NCBI GenBank assembly: GCA_949130485.1
Contig: OX422194.1
Span: 3,140,641-3,204,640 of the forward strand
Reading direction: 5' to 3'
Length of the DNA stretch: 64,000 bases
Source: Agelas oroides
Taxonomy: Eukaryota; Porifera; Demospongiae; Agelasida; Agelasidae
The translations under genes and the position numbers were made by a program. Shown in pieces: positions 52,351-64,000 of the stretch. Positions within the stretch are counted from its first letter, which is position 1. Every line of letters begins with the position of its first letter. The notes below the pieces were generated by a model that saw only the letters and a program-made list of their open reading frames with translations, was not told the DNA's origin and did no database searches.

Positions 52351-53626
52351 TCTACAGTAGAGTGGGAGCAGAATGATTAGTAGAATGATCTGTAGATTGA
52401 TCAGTAGAATGATCAGTAGAATGGGATGAACTGTCAGTAGAATGGTGATAGAATCATTAGGTGTACAATCAGTAGAAAGGGAGTTGAATCACCAGGTAGA
52501 ATCACCAGTAGAATGATCTGTAGAATGGGAGTAGAATCATCAGAAGAATGGAAGTAGAAATCAGTAGAATAGGAGTAGAATCATCAGTAGAATGGGAGTA
52601 GAATCATCAGTAGAATGGGAGTAGAATCATGAGCAGAATGGGAGTAGAGTGAGAGTAGAATGGTCAGTAGAATGGGAGTAGATTGCTCAACTGATCCTAC
52701 TCATTCTACTACCTTTCTACTGGAGATTCTACTCCCATTCTTCTGATGATTGTACTCCCATTCTACTCGCATTCTACTGATGATTCTATCCCCATTCTAC
52801 TGACAGTTCTACTCCCATTCTACTGATCATTCTGCTCTCACTCAACTGAGCATTCTACTACCCTTCTACTGGAGATTCTACTCCCATTCTTCTGATGATT
52901 GTACTCTCATTCTACTCGCATTCTACTGATGCTTCTAGCCCCATTCTACTGACAGTTCTACTCCCATTCTACTGATCATTCTACTCTCAATCTACTGATC
53001 ATTCTGCTCCCACTCTACTGAGCATTCTACTACCCTTCTACTGGAGATTCTACTCCCATTCTTCTGATGATTGTACTCCCATTCTACTCGCATTCTACTG
53101 ATGAATCGACTCCCATTCTGCGGATCATTCTTCCATTCTACTGGTGATTCTACCGGGTGATTCTACTCCCTTTCAACTGATTATACACCTATTCTACTGA
53201 TGATTCTATCCCCATTCTACTGACAGTATTCTACTGATGATTCTATCCCCATTCTACTTACAATATTCTACTGATCATTCTACTCTCATTCTACTGATCA
53301 TTCTGCTCCCACTCTACTGAGCATTCTGCTACCATTCTATACTGGAGATTCTACTCCCATTCTTCTGATGATTGTACTCCCATTCTACTCGCATTCTACT
53401 GATGAATCGACTCCCATTCTACAGATCATTCTTCCATTCTAATCTACTGGTGATTCTAGCTGGTGATTCTACTCCCTTCAACTGATTGTACACCTATTCT
53501 ACTGATGATTCTATCCCCATTCTATTCGCATGATTCTACTCCCATTCTAACCAATCAATCTATTCTCATCTACTGATCATTCTACTCCCATTCTGCTGAT
53601 GGTTCTACCTATCATTCTACCTATCA
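52351..53626. repeat. Satellite of GGGAGTAGAAT-type short units with orientation flip
   Basis: Left part (to about 52686) reads TAGAATGATCAGTAGAATGG; the right part (52690-53626) reads the complement. Units are degenerate 14-24 bp. In the right part a longer period is visible: the segment starting CTACTGGAGATTCTACTCCC recurs at about 52721, 52870, 53038 and 53344. Confidence 0.92.
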
Positions 53627-53654
53627 AAGCCGTTTTAACTGCAGAGGAGGTGAT

Positions 53655-54491
53655 GTGAAGCACGTGCAGTCCTGTTTAAGTGCCAGTAAAGATCTAGAAA
53701 GCAGTTTTCATCACTGTGGAAGCCCTGTGAAGCTCGTGCACGCCTGTTTAAGTACCAGGAAACAACTAGAATACAGTTTTCACCACTGTGGAGGTTCTGT
53801 AATGCTCCTGCAGGCCTGTTTATGTGCGGGAAAGACCTCAGAAAGCCGTTTTAACCGCAGAGAAGGTGATGTGAAGTATGTGCAGTCCTGTTTAAGTGCC
53901 AGTAAAGATCTAGAAAGCAGTTTTCATCACTGTGGAAGCCCTGTGAAGCTCGTGCATGCCTGTTTAAGTACCAGGAAACAACTAGAATACAGTTTTCAAC
54001 ACTGTGGAGGTTCTGTAATGCTCCTGCAAGCCTGTTTATGTGCGGGAAAGACCTCAGAAAGCCGTTTTAACCGCACAGAAGGTGATGTGAAGTACGTGCA
54101 GTCCTGTTTAAGTGCCGGTAAAGATCTAGAAAGCAGTTTTCGTCACTGGGGAAGCCCTGTGAAGCTCGTGCACGCCTGTTTAAGTACCAGGAAACAACTA
54201 GAATACAGTTTTCACCACTGTGCAGGTTCTGTAATGCTCCTGCAAGCCTGTTTATGTGCGGGAAAGACCTCAGAGAGCCCTTTTAACCGCAGAGGAGGTG
54301 ATGTGAAGCACGTGCAGTCCTGTTTAAGTGCCAGTAAAGATCTAGAAAGCAGTTTTCATCACTGTGGAAGCCCTGTGAAGCTCGTGCACGCCTGTTTAAG
54401 TACCAGGAAACAACTAGAATACAGTTTTCAGCACGTGCAGTCCTGTTTAATTGCCAGTAAAGATCCAGAAAGCAGTTTTCACCACCTGTGA
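53655..54491 (+). other. 278-codon open frame within the 72-bp satellite
   Basis: Eleven and a half 24-residue repeats of three kinds in fixed order: one with VKHVQSCLSASKDLESSF, one with VKLVHACLSTRKQLEYSF, one with VMLLQACLCAGKTSESRF. Each keeps a Cys at position 7, and two keep HHCG near the end. No promoter, splice site or non-repeat domain is linked to it, and the same frame is closed by stops elsewhere in the array. It is most likely a by-product of a homogeneous array; coding cannot be excluded. Confidence 0.35.
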
Positions 54492-57400
54492 AGCACGTGT
54501 AGGCCTGTTCAAGTGCAGGGAAAGATCGAGAAAGCAGTTTTCACCGCTGTGGAGGTCCAGTGAAGCTCGTGCAAGCCGGTTGAAGTTAAGTGTTAGGAAA
54601 GATCTCGAACGCAGTTTTCACCACTGTGGAGGTCCAGTGATGCTCGTGGAAGACTGTGTATGTGCCTGAAAGACCTGATAAAACCGTTTTAACCGCCGAG
54701 GAGGTGCTGTGAAGCACGTGGATCCCTGTTTAACTGCCTGGAATGATGTAGAACACAGTTTTCACCACTGTTGAGGTCCTGCGAGGCTCGTGCAAGCCTG
54801 TTGTAATGCGGAAAAGGTCTGAAAAAGCTGTTATAACCACTGTGCAGGTGGTATGGAGCACGTGCAGGCATGTATAAGTGCAGAGTAATCTAGAGGAAGC
54901 AGTTTTCATCACTATGGAAGACGTGTGAAGCTCGTGGAAGCTTGTTTAAGTACCAGGAAAGAACTAGAAAGCAGTTATCACCATTGTGGAGGTCCTGTAA
55001 TGCTCCTGCAAGCCTGTTTATGCGCGTGAAAAGGCACACAAGGCTGTTTTAACCTCCGGAGAGTTCCTGTGAAGCTCGTGCAATACTATTTAAGTGTTAG
55101 TAAGATCTAGAACGCAGTTTTCACCTCTGTGGAGGTTCAGTGATGCCCGTGCAAGCCTGTGTATGTGCGGGAAAGACCTGATACAGCCGTTTTAACCACC
55201 GAGGAGGTGCTGTGAAGCACGTGCATCCCTGTTTAACTGCCGGGAATGATCGAGAAAGCAGGTTTCACCACTGTTAAGGTCCTGTGAAGCTCGTACAAGC
55301 CTGTTGAAGTGCCAGGAAAGACGAAGAAAACAGTTTTTACCACTCTGGAGGCCCTGTGAAGCTTGTGCAAGCCTGTTTAAATGCAGGAAAGGACTGAAAA
55401 GGTCTCGTGCAAGCTTGTTGTAATGCGGAAAAGGTCTGAAAAAACTGTTATAACCGCTGTGCAGGTGGTATGGAGCACGTGCCAGCATGTTTAAGTGCAA
55501 GGTAATCTAGAGGAAGCAGTTTTCATCACTGTTGAAGACGTGTGAAGCTCGTGGAAGCCTGTTTAAGTACCAGGAAAGAACTAGAAAGCAGTTATCACCA
55601 CTGTCGAGGTCCTGTAATGCTCCTGCAATCCTGTTTATGCGCGTGTAAAGTCACAGAAGGCGGTTTTAACCTCCCGAGAGTTCCTGTGAAGCTCGTGCAA
55701 GCCTATTTAATTGTTAGGAAAGAACTACAACGCACTTTTCGCCACTGTGAACGTTCAGTGATGCTCGTGCAAGCCTGTGTATGTGCGGGGAAGACCTGAT
55801 ACAGGCGTTTTAACCGCCGAGGAGGTGCTGTGAAGCACGTGCATCCCTGTTTAACTGCCACTAAAGTTCTAGAAAGCAGTTTTCTTCACTGTGGCGGCCC
55901 TGTGAATCTCGTGCACGCCTGTTTAAGTACCAGGAAACAACTAGAAAACAGTTTTCACCACTATGGAGGTTCTGTAATGCTCCTGCAAGCCTGTTTATGT
56001 GCGTGAAAGGTCTCACAAGGCGGTTTTAAGGTCCCGAGAGGTCCTGTGAAGCACGTGCAAGCTTATTTAAGTGTTAGCAAAGATCTAGAATGCAGGTTTC
56101 AGTTTCAACAACTGTGGAGGTTTTGTAATGCTTCTTCAAGCCTGTTTATGTGCGGGAAATACCTCAGAAAGCCGTTTTCACCGCAGAGGAGGTGATGTGA
56201 AGTACGTGCAGTCCTGTTTAAGTGCCGGTAAAAATCTAGAAAGCAGTTTTCGTCACTGTGGAAGCCCTGTGAAGCTCGTGCACGCCTGTTTAAGTACCAG
56301 GAAACAACTAGAATACAGTTTTCACCACTGTGGATGTTCTGTAATGCTCCTGCAAGCCTGTTGATCTGCGTGAAGGGTCTCAGAAAGCCGTTTTAACAGC
56401 AGACGAGGTGATGTGAAGTACGTGCAGTCCTGTTTAAGTGCCGGTAAAGCTCTAGAAAGCAGTATTCATCACTGGGGAAGCCCTGTGAAGCTCGTGCACG
56501 CCTGTTTAAGTAACAGGAAACAACTAGAATACAGTTTTCACCACTGTGGAGGTTCTGTAATGCTCCTGCAAGCCTGTTGATGTGCGTCAAAGGTCTCACA
56601 AGGCGGTTTTACGGTCCCGAGAGGTTCTGTGAAGCACGTGCAAGCCTATTTAAGTGTTAGGAAAGATCTAGAATGCAGGTTTCACCACTGTGGTAGTCCA
56701 GTGATGCTCATGCAAGCCTGTGTATGTGCGGCAAAGACCTGATAAACCGCTTTAACAGCTGAGGAGGTGCTGTGAAGCACGTGCTTCCCTGTTTAATTGC
56801 CGGGAATGATCAAGAAAGCAATTTTCACCTCTATGGTGTTCGAGTGAGCTTTGTGCAAGCCTGTTTAAGAGCCAGGAAAGATCTAGAAAGCTGTTTTCAC
56901 CAATGAGGCTATGCTTTGAAGTTCGTGCAAGCCTGTATTATTTGCAGGATACACCTGACAAAGCGGTTCTAACCGCCGAGGAGGTGCTGTGAAACACGTG
57001 CAGGCCTGTTTATGTGCCAGCAAAGATCTAGAAAGCAGTTTTAACCACTTTGGATGTCCTGTAGCTCGTCCAACCCTGTTTAAGTACCAGGAAAGAAGTA
57101 GAAAACAGTTTTCACGCTCGTACAAGCCTGTTGAAGTGCCAGGAAAGAACTAGAAAGCAGTTTTCACCACTGTGGATGTCCTGTAATGCTCGTGGAAGCA
57201 TGTTTATGTGCGTGAAATGTCGCACAAAGAGGTTTTACCCTCCCGAGATGTCCTGTGAAGCTCGTGCAAGGCTATTTAAGTGTTAGGAAAGATCTCGAGC
57301 GCGGTTTTCACCACTGTGGAGGTCGAGTGATGCTCGTCAAAACCTGTGTATGTGCCTGAAAGACCTGATAAAACGGTTTTAACCACCAAGGAGGTGCTGT

Positions 57401-60400
57401 GAAGCACATGGATCCCTGTTTAACTGCCGGGAATGATCGAGAAAGCAGGCCTCACCACTGTTGAGGTCCTGTGAAGCTCGTGCAAGCCTGTTGATGTGCC
57501 ATGAAAGTGCTAGAATGCAGTTTTCACCACCGTGGAGGTCCTGTGAAGCTCCGGCAAGCCTGTGTATGTGCGGGAAAGACCTGATAAAAATCGTTTTAAC
57601 CGCCGAGGAGGTGCTGTGAAGCACGTGGGTCCCTGTTTAACTGCCGGGAATGATCAAGAAAGCAGAGTTTCACCACTGTTGAGGTCCTGTGAAGCTCGTG
57701 CAAGCCTGTTGAAGTGCCAGGAAAGACCAACAAAACACTTTTTACCACTCTGGAAGGCCCTGTGAAGCTTGTGCAAGCCTGTTTATAGGAGGGAAAGACC
57801 TTAAAAAGCGGTTTTAACCGCCGAAGAGGTGCTGTGAAGCGCGTGCAGTCCTGTTCAATTGCCAGTAAAGATCTCGAACACAGTTTTCACCACTGTGGTA
57901 GTCCAGTGATGCTCATGCAAGCCTGTGTATGTGCGGGAAAGACCTGATAAACCGCTTTAACAGCTGAGGAGGTGCTGTGAAGCACCTGGATCCCTGTTTA
58001 ACTGCCGGGAATGATCGAGAAAGCAGAGTTTCACCACTGTTGAGGTCCTGTGAAGCTCGTGCAAGCCTGTTGAAGTGCCAGGAAAGACCAAGAAAACAGT
58101 TTTTACCACTCTGGAGGCCCTGTGAAGTTCGTGCAAGCCTGTTTATGTGCGGGAAAGACCTCAGAAAAGCCGTTTTAACCGCAGAGGATGTGATGTGAAG
58201 GACGTGTAGTCCTGTTTAAGTGCCAGTAAAGATCTAGAAAGCAGTTTTCATCACTGTGGAAGCCCTGTGAAGCTCGTGTACGCCTGTTTAAGTACCAGGA
58301 AACAACTAGAATGTAGTTTTCACCACTGTGGAGGTTCTGTAATGCTCCTGCAAGCCTGTTTATGTGCGGGAAAGACCTCAGAAAGCCGTTTTAACCGCAG
58401 AAGAGGTGATGTGAAGCACGTGCAGTCCTGTTTAAGTGCCAGTAAAGATCTAGAAAGCAGTTTTCATCACTGTGGAAGCCCTGTGAAGCTCGTGCACGCC
58501 TGTTTAAGTACAAGGAAACAACTAGAATACAGTTTTTACCACTGTGGAGGTTCTGTAATGCTCTTGCAAGCTTGTTTATGTGTGTGAAAAGTCTCACAAG
58601 GTGGTTTTAAGGTCCCGAGAGGTTCTGTTAAGCACGTGCAAGCCTATTTAAGTGTTAGGAAAGATCTAGAATGCAGGTTTCACCTCTGTGGTAGTCCAGT
58701 GATGCTCATGCAAGCCTGTGTATGTGCGGGAAAGACCTGATAAACCGCTTTAACAGCTGAGGAGGTGCTGTGAAGCACGTGCATCCCTGTTTAACTGCCG
58801 GGAATGATCAAGAAAGCAGTTTTCACCTCTATGGTGTTCGAGTGAGCTTCGTGCAAGCCTGTTTAAGAGCCAGGAAAGATCTAGAAAGCTGTTTTTACCA
58901 ATGAGGGTATGCTTTGAAGTTCGTGCAATCCTGTTTATTTGCAGGAAGCCCATGACAAAGCGGTTCTCACCGCCGAGGAGGTGCTGTGAAGCACGTGCAG
59001 GCCTGTTTATGTGCCAGGAAAGATCTAGAAAGCAGTTTTAACCACTTTGGATGTCCTGTAGCTCGTCCAACCCTGTTTAAGTACAAGGAAAGAAGTAGAA
59101 AACAGTTTTCACGCTCGTACAAGCCTGTTGAAGTGCCAAGAAAGAAATAGAAAGCAGTTTTCACCACTGGGGAGGTCCTGTAATGCTCGTGGAAGCATGT
59201 TTATGTGCGTGAAATGTCGCACAAAGCGGTTTTACCCTCCCGAGATGTCCTGGGAAGCTCGTGCAAGGCTATTTAAGTGTTAGGAAAGATCTCGAGCGCA
59301 GTTTTCATCCACTGTGGAGGTCGAGTGATGCTCGTGGAAGCCTGTGTATGTGCCTGAATAACCTGATAAAACGGTTTTAACCGCCGAGGAGGTGCTGTGA
59401 AGCACGTGGGTCCCTGTTTAACTGGTGGGAATGATCGAGAAAGCAGAGTTTCACCACTGTTGAGGTCCTGTGAAGCTCGTGCAAGCCTCTTGATGTGCCA
59501 GGAAAGACCAACAAAACACTTTTTACCACTCTGATGGCCCTGTGAAGCTTATGCAAGCCTGTTTATGTGAGGGAAAGACCTTAAAAAGCCGTTTAAACCC
59601 CCGATGAGGTGCTGTGAAGCACGTGCAGTCCTGTTCAATTGCCAGTAAAGATCTAGAACGCAGTTTTCACCACTGTGGTAGTCCAGTGATGCTCATGCAA
59701 GCCTGTGTATGTGCGGGAAAGACCTGATAAACCGCTTTCACAGCTGAGGAGGTGCTATGAAGCACGTGCATTCCTGTTTAACTGCCGGCAATGATCGAGA
59801 AAGCAGTTTTCACCTCTATGGTGCTCGAGTGAGCTTCGAGGAGGTGCTGTGAAACACGTGCAGGCCTGTTCTGTGTCAGCAAAGATCTAGAAAGCAGTTT
59901 TAACCACTTTGGATGTCCTGTAGCTCGTCCAACGCTGTTTAAGTACCAGGAAAGAAGTAGAAAACAGTTTTCACTCTCGTACAAGCCTGTTGAAGTGCCA
60001 GGAAAGAACTAGAAAGCAGTTTTCACCACTGTGGAAGTCCTGTAATGCTCGTTGAAGCCAGTTGATGTGCGTGAAATGTCGCACAAAGCGGTTTTACCCT
60101 CCACAGATGTCCTGTGAAGCTCGTGCAAGGCTATTTAAGTGTTAGGAAAGATCTCGAGCGCAGCTTTCACCACTGTGGAGGTCGAGTGATGCTCATGGAA
60201 GCCTGTGTATGTGCCTGAAAGACCTGATAAAACCGTTTTCACCGCCGCGGAGGTGCTGTGAAGCACGTGGGTCCCTGTTTAACTGCCGGGAATGATCGAG
60301 AAAGCAGGTTTCACCACTGTTGAGGTCCTGTGAAGCTCGTGCAAGCCTGTTGAAGTGCCAGGAAAGACCAAGAACACAGTTTTTCCCAATCTGGAGGTCC

Positions 60401-61271
60401 TGTGAAGCTCGTGCAAGCCTGTTTATGTGCGTAAAAGGTCTGGCAAAGCGGTTTTAACCTCCTGAGAGGTGCTGTGAATTTCGTGCTAGCCTGTTTAAGT
60501 GTGAGGAAAGATCTAGAAAGCCACTGCGCATGGAGGTCCTCTGAAGCTCGTGCAAGCCTATCTATGTGCGGGAAACACCTGATGAAGCCGTTTTAACCAC
60601 CTAGGAGATGCTGTGAAGCACGTTCAGGCCTGTTTAAGTGGCAGGGAATTTAGAGAAAGCTGTTTTCACCACTATGGAGGTCCTGTGAAACTCCTGCAAG
60701 CCCATTTATGCGCAAGGAAGACCTGACAGACCAGTTTCAACCACAGTAGAGACCCTGTGTATTTTCTGCAAGCCTCTTTAAGTGTGAGGAAAGATCTAGA
60801 AAGCAGTTTTCACCACCGTAGACGTCCAATGAAGCACGTGCAACCCGGTTTAAAAGCCAGGAAAAGCCTACAAAGCAGTTTTAACCACTGTGAAACTCGT
60901 GAAAGCCTGTTGAAGTGCCAGGAAAGACCAAGAAAACAGTTTTTACCACTCTGGAGGCCCTGTGAAGGTCGTGCAAGCCTGTTTAAGTGCCAGTAAACAT
61001 CTACAAAGCAGTTTTCATCACTGTGGAAGCCCTGTGCACGCCTCACCACTGTGGTAGTCCAGTGATGCTCATGCAAGCCTGTGTATGTGCGGGAAAGTCC
61101 TGATAAACCGCTTTAACAGCTGAGGAGGTGCTGTGAAGCACGTGCATCCCTGTTTAACTGCCGGGAATGATCGAGAAAGCAGTTTTCACCACTATGGAGT
61201 TCGAGTGAGCTTCGTGCAAGCCTGTTTAAGAGCCAGGAAAGACCTAGAAAGCTGTTTTCACCAATGAGGGT

Positions 61272-61640
61272 ATGCTTTTCCTGGTACTTAAACAGGGTTG
61301 GACCAGCTACTGGACATCCAAAGTGGTTAAAATTGCTTTCTAGATCTTTGCTGGGACATAAACAGGCCTGCACGTGTTTCACAGCACCTCCTCGGCGGTT
61401 AAAACCGCTTTGTCAGGTGTTTATTGCAAATAAACAGCCTTGCACGAACTTCAACAAAGCCTGTCAAACATGCTGAGCACAATGTCTTTTGAAGATAAGT
61501 TTTGCTCTAGCAAAAAAGGTGGGATAGGGGGATGTGGGCGGGCATATCAAGACATGCTGTGCACATAGCAGCTGCGTCAGCTGGCTGTAGAACAACCTCA
61601 GTCGGCACTGGAAGGACCATTTCTCACTTCGTTAACACAA
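61272..61640 (-). repeat. Inverted satellite segment and non-satellite insert
   Basis: At about 61272 the array switches orientation for 175 bp (for example CCTGGTACTTAAACAGGG, CACAGCACCTCCTCGGCGG), then a 180-bp stretch unrelated to the satellite follows (about 61460-61640, with GGGATAGGGGGATGTGGGCG), after which units resume in the original orientation. Confidence 0.88.
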
Positions 61641-61922
61641 GAAGTAGAAAGCAGTTTTCACCACTGTGTAGGTCCTGTAATGCTCGTGGAAACCTGTTTA
61701 TGTGCGTGAAATGTCGCACAAAGTGGTTTTACTCTCCCGAGATGTCCTGTGAAGCTCGTGCAGGGTTATTTAAGTGTTAGGAAAGATCTCGAGTGCAGTT
61801 TTCACCACTGTGGAGGTCGAGTGATGCTCGTCGAAGCCTGTGTATGTGCCTGAAAGACCTGATAAAACCATTTTAACCGCCGAGGAGGTGCTGCTTAACT
61901 GCCGGGAATGATCGAGAAAGCA

Positions 61923-64000
61923 GGTTTCACCACTGTTGAGGTCCTGTGAAGCTCGTGCAAGCCTGTTGAAGTGCCAGGAAAGACCAAGAAACTAGTTTTT
62001 ACCACTCTGGAGGTCCTGTGAATCTCGTGCAAGCCTGTTTATGTGCGTGAAAGGTCTGACAAAGCAGTTTTAACCTCCTGAGAGGTGCTGTGAAGTTCGT
62101 GCTAGCCTGTTTAAGTGTGAGGAAAGATCTAGAAAGCCACTGTGCATGGAGGTCCTGTGAAGCTCGTGCAAGCCTGTTTATGTGCGGGAAACGCCTGATG
62201 AAACCGTTTTAACCACCTAGGAGATGCTGTGAAGCACGTTCAGGCCTGTTTAAGTGGCAGGGAATTTAGAGAAAGCTGTTTTCACCACTGTGGAGGTCCT
62301 GTGAAACTCCTGCAAGCCCATTTATGTGCAAGAAAGACCTGACAAACCCGTTTCAACCACAGTACAGGCCCTGTGTAGCTTCTGCAAGCCTCTTTAAGTG
62401 TGGGGAAAGATCTAGAAAGCAGTTTTCACCACTGTGGACGTCCAATGAAGCACGTGCAAGCCTGTTTAAGAGCCAGGAAAAAACCTACAAAGCAGTTTTA
62501 ACCACTGTGAAGCTCGTGAAAGCGTGTTTATGTACTGGTAAGACATAGAAAGCAGTTTTAACCACTCTGGAGGCACTGTGGAGCTCGTGAAAGCCTGTTT
62601 ATGTATGGAAAAGACAGTCCTGTTTAAGTGCCAGTAAAGATCTAGAAAGCAGTTTTCATCACTGTGGAAGCCCTGTGAAGCTTGTGAAAGCCTGTTTATG
62701 TATGGAAAAGACAGTCCTGTTTAAGTGCCAGTAAAGATCTAGAAAGCAGTTTTCATCACTGTGGAAGCCCTGTGAAGCTTGAGCATGCCTGTTTAAGTAC
62801 CAGAAAACAACTAGAATACAGTTTTCACCACTGTCTAGGTTCTGTAATCCTCCTGCAAGCCTGTTTATGTGCGGGAAAGACCTCAGAAAGCCGTTTTAAC
62901 CTCCGAGGAGGTGATGTGAAGTACGTGCAGTCCTGTTTAAGTGCCAGTAAACATCTAGAAAGCAGTTTTCATCACTGTGGAAACCCTGTGAAGCTCGTGC
63001 ATGCCTGTTTAAGTACCAGGAAACAACTAGAATACAGTTTTCACCACTGTTGAGGTCCTGTGAAGCTCGTGCAAGCCTGTTGAAGTGCCGGGAAAGACCA
63101 AGAAACTAGTTTTTACCACTCTGGAGGTCCTGTGAATCTCGTGCAAGCCTGTTTATGTGCGTGAAAGGTCTGACAAAGCGGTTTTAACCTCCTGAGAGGT
63201 GCTGTGAAGTTCGTGCTAGCCTGTTTAAGTGTGAGGAAAGATCTAGAAAGCCACTGTGCATGGAGGTCCTGTGAAGCTCGTGCAAGCCTGTTTATGTGCG
63301 GGAAACGCCTGATGAAACCGTTTTAACCACCTAGGAGATGCTGTGAAGCACGTTCAGGCCTGTTTAAGTGGCAGGGAATTTAGAGAAAGCTGTTTTCACC
63401 ACTGTGGAGGTCCTGTGAAACTCCTGCAAGCCCATTTATGTGCAAGAAAGACCTGACAAACCCGTTTCAACCACAGTACAGGCCCTGTGTAGCTTCTGCA
63501 AGCCTCTTTAAGTGTGGGGAAAGATCTAGAAAGCAGTTTTCACCACTGTGGACGTCCAATGAAGCACGTGCAAGCCTGTTTAAGAGCCAGGAAAAAACCT
63601 ACAAAGCAGTTTTAACCACTGTGAAGCTCGTGAAAGCGTGTTTATGTACTGGTAAGCCATAGAAAGCAGTTTTAACCACTCTGGAGGCACTGTGGAGCTC
63701 GTGAAAGCCTGTTTATGTATGGAAAAGACAGTCCTGTTTAAGTGCCAGTAAAGATCTAGAAAGCAGTTTTCATCACTGTGGAAGCCCTGTGAAGCTTGTG
63801 AAAGCCTGTTTATGTATGGAAAAGACAGTCCTGTTTAAGTGCCAGTAAAGATCTAGAAAGCAGTTTTTCATCACTGTGGAAGCCCTGTGAAGCTTGAGCA
63901 CGCCTGTTTAAGTACCAGAAAACAATTAGAATACAGTTTTCACCACTGTCTAGGTTCTGTAATCCTCCTGCAAGCCTGTTTATGTGCGGGAAAGACCTCA
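61923..64000 (+). repeat. About 1114-bp higher-order repeat, two copies
   Basis: Markers recur at a constant distance: gctagcctgtttaagtgtga at 62101 and 63215, tgaggtcctgtgaagctcgt at 61937 and 63051, cctcagaaag at 62881 and cctca at 63996. The copies differ by only scattered substitutions and one inserted T, so the duplication is recent. The second copy is cut by the window end. Confidence 0.92.

Larger units (their letters stand above)
53627..64000 (+). repeat. 72-bp satellite array, reaches window end
   Basis: Unit consensus begins GTGAAGCTCGTGCAAGCCTG, continues TTTAAGTGCCAGGAAAGATC and TAGAAAGCAGTTTTCACCAC, and closes TGTGGAGGTCCT. The array spans about 10.4 kb, roughly 140 units, diverged to different degrees. 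Because 72 is 24 codons, two plus frames and one minus frame of the consensus are open, which explains the many 60-280-codon frames. Region 53655-54440 is organised in 216-bp trimers; 61923-64000 in about 1114-bp blocks. Confidence 0.96.

Noticed and set aside
54689-61382. Minus-strand and second-frame open readings within the 72-bp array (DLHSGENCFLxLSW and CEARASLFKCQERPRKQF types)
   Set aside because: The consensus unit is open in three of six frames and the period is 24 codons, so such frames are expected without any coding function.
53627-64000. CRISPR-like array
   Set aside because: The 72-bp units are contiguous, with no unique spacers, and the window is plainly eukaryotic.

Overview
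The window is animal nuclear DNA: spliced genes with GT-AG introns, abundant MITEs, tRNA-derived SINEs and satellites. The style of the Ig domains and the repeat content suggest a sponge, probably a demosponge. That placement is an inference; no rRNA or mitochondrial marker is present. All three genes with convincing exon structures lie on the minus strand.

Layout. (1) 843-22046: a polypyrimidine-tract-binding protein gene (PTBP family). Sixteen coding exons keep one open phase from the start codon through RRM1, RRM2 and RRM3; RRM4 lies beyond the left edge. It includes a 34-nt exon at the same protein position as the autoregulated 34-nt exon of vertebrate PTBP1, and one GC-AG intron. Its introns are packed with transposons: a hAT element inside a palindromic repeat, a fragment related to Crypton/DUF3504 proteins inside another copy of that repeat, foldback elements, MULE-like MITEs, SINEs and a decayed Ty3/gypsy fragment. 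(2) 22-31 kb: intergenic, with MITEs, a 44/46-bp minisatellite, and a 2.7-kb element whose ends look like Helitron2/Helentron termini. Two further partial copies of that element lie at 42.6-44.4 and 48.1-49.4 kb. (3) 31690-46591: a cell-surface gene (signal peptide, Ig, Ig, hydrophobic C-terminus) with all introns in phase 1; its large introns hold a cluster of MITEs and a LINE fragment. (4) 50934-52350: the C-terminal part of a SWIM zinc-finger protein of the transposase-related type, cut off at its 5' side by a minisatellite. (5) 52.35-53.63 kb: a short-unit satellite whose orientation flips at about 52687. (6) 53.63 kb to the right edge: more than 10 kb of a 72-bp satellite with 216-bp and about 1114-bp higher-order repeats and one internal inversion.

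The genes do not form a pathway. The main biological interest is the PTBP microexon architecture and a dense transposon record. Several MITE groups can be defined by target-site duplications, and two nested insertions serve as each other's empty site.
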